NCBI GenBank assembly: GCA_014385265.1
Contig: JACRTJ010000004.1
Span: 1 to 64,000 of the forward strand
Direction: 5' to 3'
DNA: 64,000 nt
Source of the DNA: Enterocloster hominis (ex Liu et al. 2021)
Lineage (GTDB): Bacteria > Bacillota > Clostridia > Lachnospirales > Lachnospiraceae
The notes beneath the pieces are model-generated. The model was given only the letters and a program-made list of their open reading frames with translations, was not told the origin of the DNA and made no database searches. The stretch's first letter is position 1. Each line of letters begins with the position of its first letter. The position numbers and the translations under genes were made by a program. Below, one piece after another: positions 62,714 to 64,000 of this stretch.

Positions 62714-64000
62714 TTACCAGATCTCCGGCTTCACATCCTTTGGCAGGGGATCCGGATACGTCTCGCCGTCCAGCTTTTCCAGCCAGTCCTCCTTTATTCT
62801 TTCCAGAAGCTCCGGCTTCTCCAGCAGCTCTGCTCCCGTACAGGCCATGATCTTGGCCGCCGTCAGCATTCCCTTATGCGCCGCAGGGGCTTTTCCCTGG
62901 GCAACGGCCTGCCAGGAATGGAGCGCTGTTCCGGCCGCATAGCAGTTGATATCCACCTTTCCTGTGGGAACTACCCAGCTCACATCTCCCACGTCCGTGG
63001 ATCCTCCTCCGCCAAAGGAAACGTGCCGTTCCAGGACAAAGTCCAGCATGGGGCTTTCCTCCATCTGCCTCTTCTTTTCCTTGTCCCTGCCGCTGAGGAT
63101 CGAGATCAGATCCTTCAGTCCCTCCTTGTCCAGCTCTGTGATCACCTCCTGGAACCGCCTCGCATAGGCCAGCTCTTCCTCCGTATATCCAATGGGAACA
63201 AAGTGACGCATGTTCTCATACATAATATCTTCCAGAGTATCGTTCTCGATCACATTGGAATAGGCGGCCACCTGTTTAATATCCACCGTGGTGCCAGTGA
63301 TCAGGGCCGCTCCCCTGGCAATATCGCACATTCTTTCATAAAGCTTTTTCACCTGGGTCACCTTGGGCGCACGGATGGCATAAAGGATCTGGGCCTCCGA
63401 CGGGATCACATTGGGCGCAATGCCTCCCGGGTTGGTGATGGCCCCGTGGACTCTGGCCTCGTCGATCATGTGCTCTCTCATGTAATTGACGCCGATGTCC
63501 ATGATCTCCACCGCGTCCAGAGCAGAGCGCCCCAGCTCCGGCGCGCCTGCCGCGTGGGAAGAGATCCCATGAAACGTGAAAAATACACGGAAGTTGGACA
63601 GGTATTTATCTGCCATCATGGTCTTATTGGTGGTGCTTGGATGCCAGGTAATGGCGGCATCACAATCATTAAAAAAGCCGTCCCGCACCAGATACGCCTT
63701 TCCGCCGGCATTTTCCTCTGCCGGACAGCCGTAATACCGGATGGTGCCCAGAAGTCCATGGGACTCCATATAAGTTTTTAAAGCGTCCGCTGCTGCCACT
63801 GCCGCCGTTCCAAGAAGATGGTGGCCGCAGCCATGGCCGTTGGTCTTGCCAGGGACCGGCCGGCGTTCTGTGCTGTCCGCCTCCTGCTCCAGGCTGGAAA
63901 GGGCGTCAAACTCGCCTAAAAATGCCAGTACCGGCTTTCCGCTGCCATACTCGGCAATAAACGCCGTCTCCTCTCCCGCCAGATCCGCCCGGATGGAAAA
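62714..64000 (-). CDS. M20-family amidohydrolase, AbgB-like, 5' part outside window
   Basis: The frame is open to the right edge, giving 428 visible residues and lacking the N-terminus. The metal-site motifs GHGCGHHLLG and GCPAEENAGG and the domain-swap region SSHAAGAPELGRSALDAVEIM are intact. It resembles the amidohydrolase at 49222 in every motif but differs in sequence, so the two are paralogues. C-terminal half carries WVVPTGKVDINCYAAG and LHSWQAVAQG. Function as for the other copy. Confidence 0.9.
   Translation of the reverse strand, partial: FSIRADLAGEETAFIAEYGSGKPVLAFLGEFDALSSLEQEADSTERRPVPGKTNGHGCGHHLLGTAAVAAADALKTYMESHGLLGTIRYYGCPAEENAGGKAYLVRDGFFNDCDAAITWHPSTTNKTMMADKYLSNFRVFFTFHGISSHAAGAPELGRSALDAVEIMDIGVNYMREHMIDEARVHGAITNPGGIAPNVIPSEAQILYAIRAPKVTQVKKLYERMCDIARGAALITGTTVDIKQVAAYSNVIENDTLEDIMYENMRHFVPIGYTEEELAYARRFQEVITELDKEGLKDLISILSGRDKEKKRQMEESPMLDFVLERHVSFGGGGSTDVGDVSWVVPTGKVDINCYAAGTALHSWQAVAQGKAPAAHKGMLTAAKIMACTGAELLEKPELLERIKEDWLEKLDGETYPDPLPKDVKPEIW

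Noticed and set aside
1-64000. CRISPR arrays
   Set aside because: No regularly spaced identical repeats were seen; the only repeats are the short A-B-B-A set near 10110 and scattered hairpins.

Overview
This window is chromosomal DNA from a Gram-positive anaerobe of the Lachnospiraceae/Clostridia type, probably an Enterocloster/Lachnoclostridium relative. That placement is an inference. It rests on the Firmicutes S10-spc-alpha gene order, the zinc-type S14, the CvfB, CdaR and ECF-transporter genes, choline-binding-type repeat proteins and the codon and base composition. Almost every gene is read from the minus strand; only one convincing gene is on the plus strand.

Layout, left to right. (1) 1 to about 10,260: one end of an integrated conjugative or mobilizable element of the Tn1549/Tn916-like superfamily. 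In order of transcription it carries parA, parB, small accessory genes, a RepA-like initiator, pcfB, the virD4 coupling ATPase, a truncated maff2, a 1.1 kb AT-rich cargo cassette (secreted CxxC protein plus lipoprotein), a possible oriT, mobC and a relaxase that runs off the left edge. The VirB6/VirB4/NlpC block that normally separates virD4 from the mobilization genes is missing. The element lies directly behind rpsI. (2) 10,330-38,452: the ribosomal superoperon. From its promoter at the right it runs rpsJ-rplC-D-W-B-rpsS-rplV-rpsC-rplP-rpmC-rpsQ-rplN-X-E-rpsN-H-rplF-R-rpsE-rpmD-rplO-secY-adk-map-(KOW)-infA-rpmJ-rpsM-K-D-rpoA-rplQ. It continues as ecfA1-ecfA2-ecfT-truA and rplM-rpsI. Two guest modules interrupt this conserved order: a pair of secreted cell-wall-binding proteins between rplQ and ecfA1, and a 5-oxoprolinase operon (pxpA-pxpB-pxpC-ycsI) between truA and rplM. 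Each guest has its own promoter. (3) 38,554-45,362: envelope and division genes: a CdaR-type regulator, ftsE, ftsX, a coiled-coil M23 hydrolase, ctpA and a second S41 lipoprotein. (4) 45,510-48,842: an ABC ATPase that has lost its catalytic residues, then ridA, cvfB and an acyl-ACP thioesterase. (5) 48,982-53,393: two identical tRNA-Gln(CUG) genes around an M20 amidohydrolase, an RsgI-like membrane protein and a second truA. (6) 53,528-64,000: an MntP/YtaF-like membrane protein on the plus strand, a P-type Ca2+ ATPase, glyA, recJ, a YgjP-type metallopeptidase, tRNA-Arg(ACG), a TetR-controlled pair of membrane proteins, and a second M20 amidohydrolase cut by the right edge.

Five things look most worth following up: the ATPase-dead MsmX/UgpC-like protein, the apparent replacement of the conjugation pore by an AT-rich cassette, a hairpin-studded 270 bp gap between rpsN and rpsH, the TruA paralogue with a 95-residue extra domain, and the shared TetR operators. 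All family assignments come from reading motifs and gene order. No database search was run.
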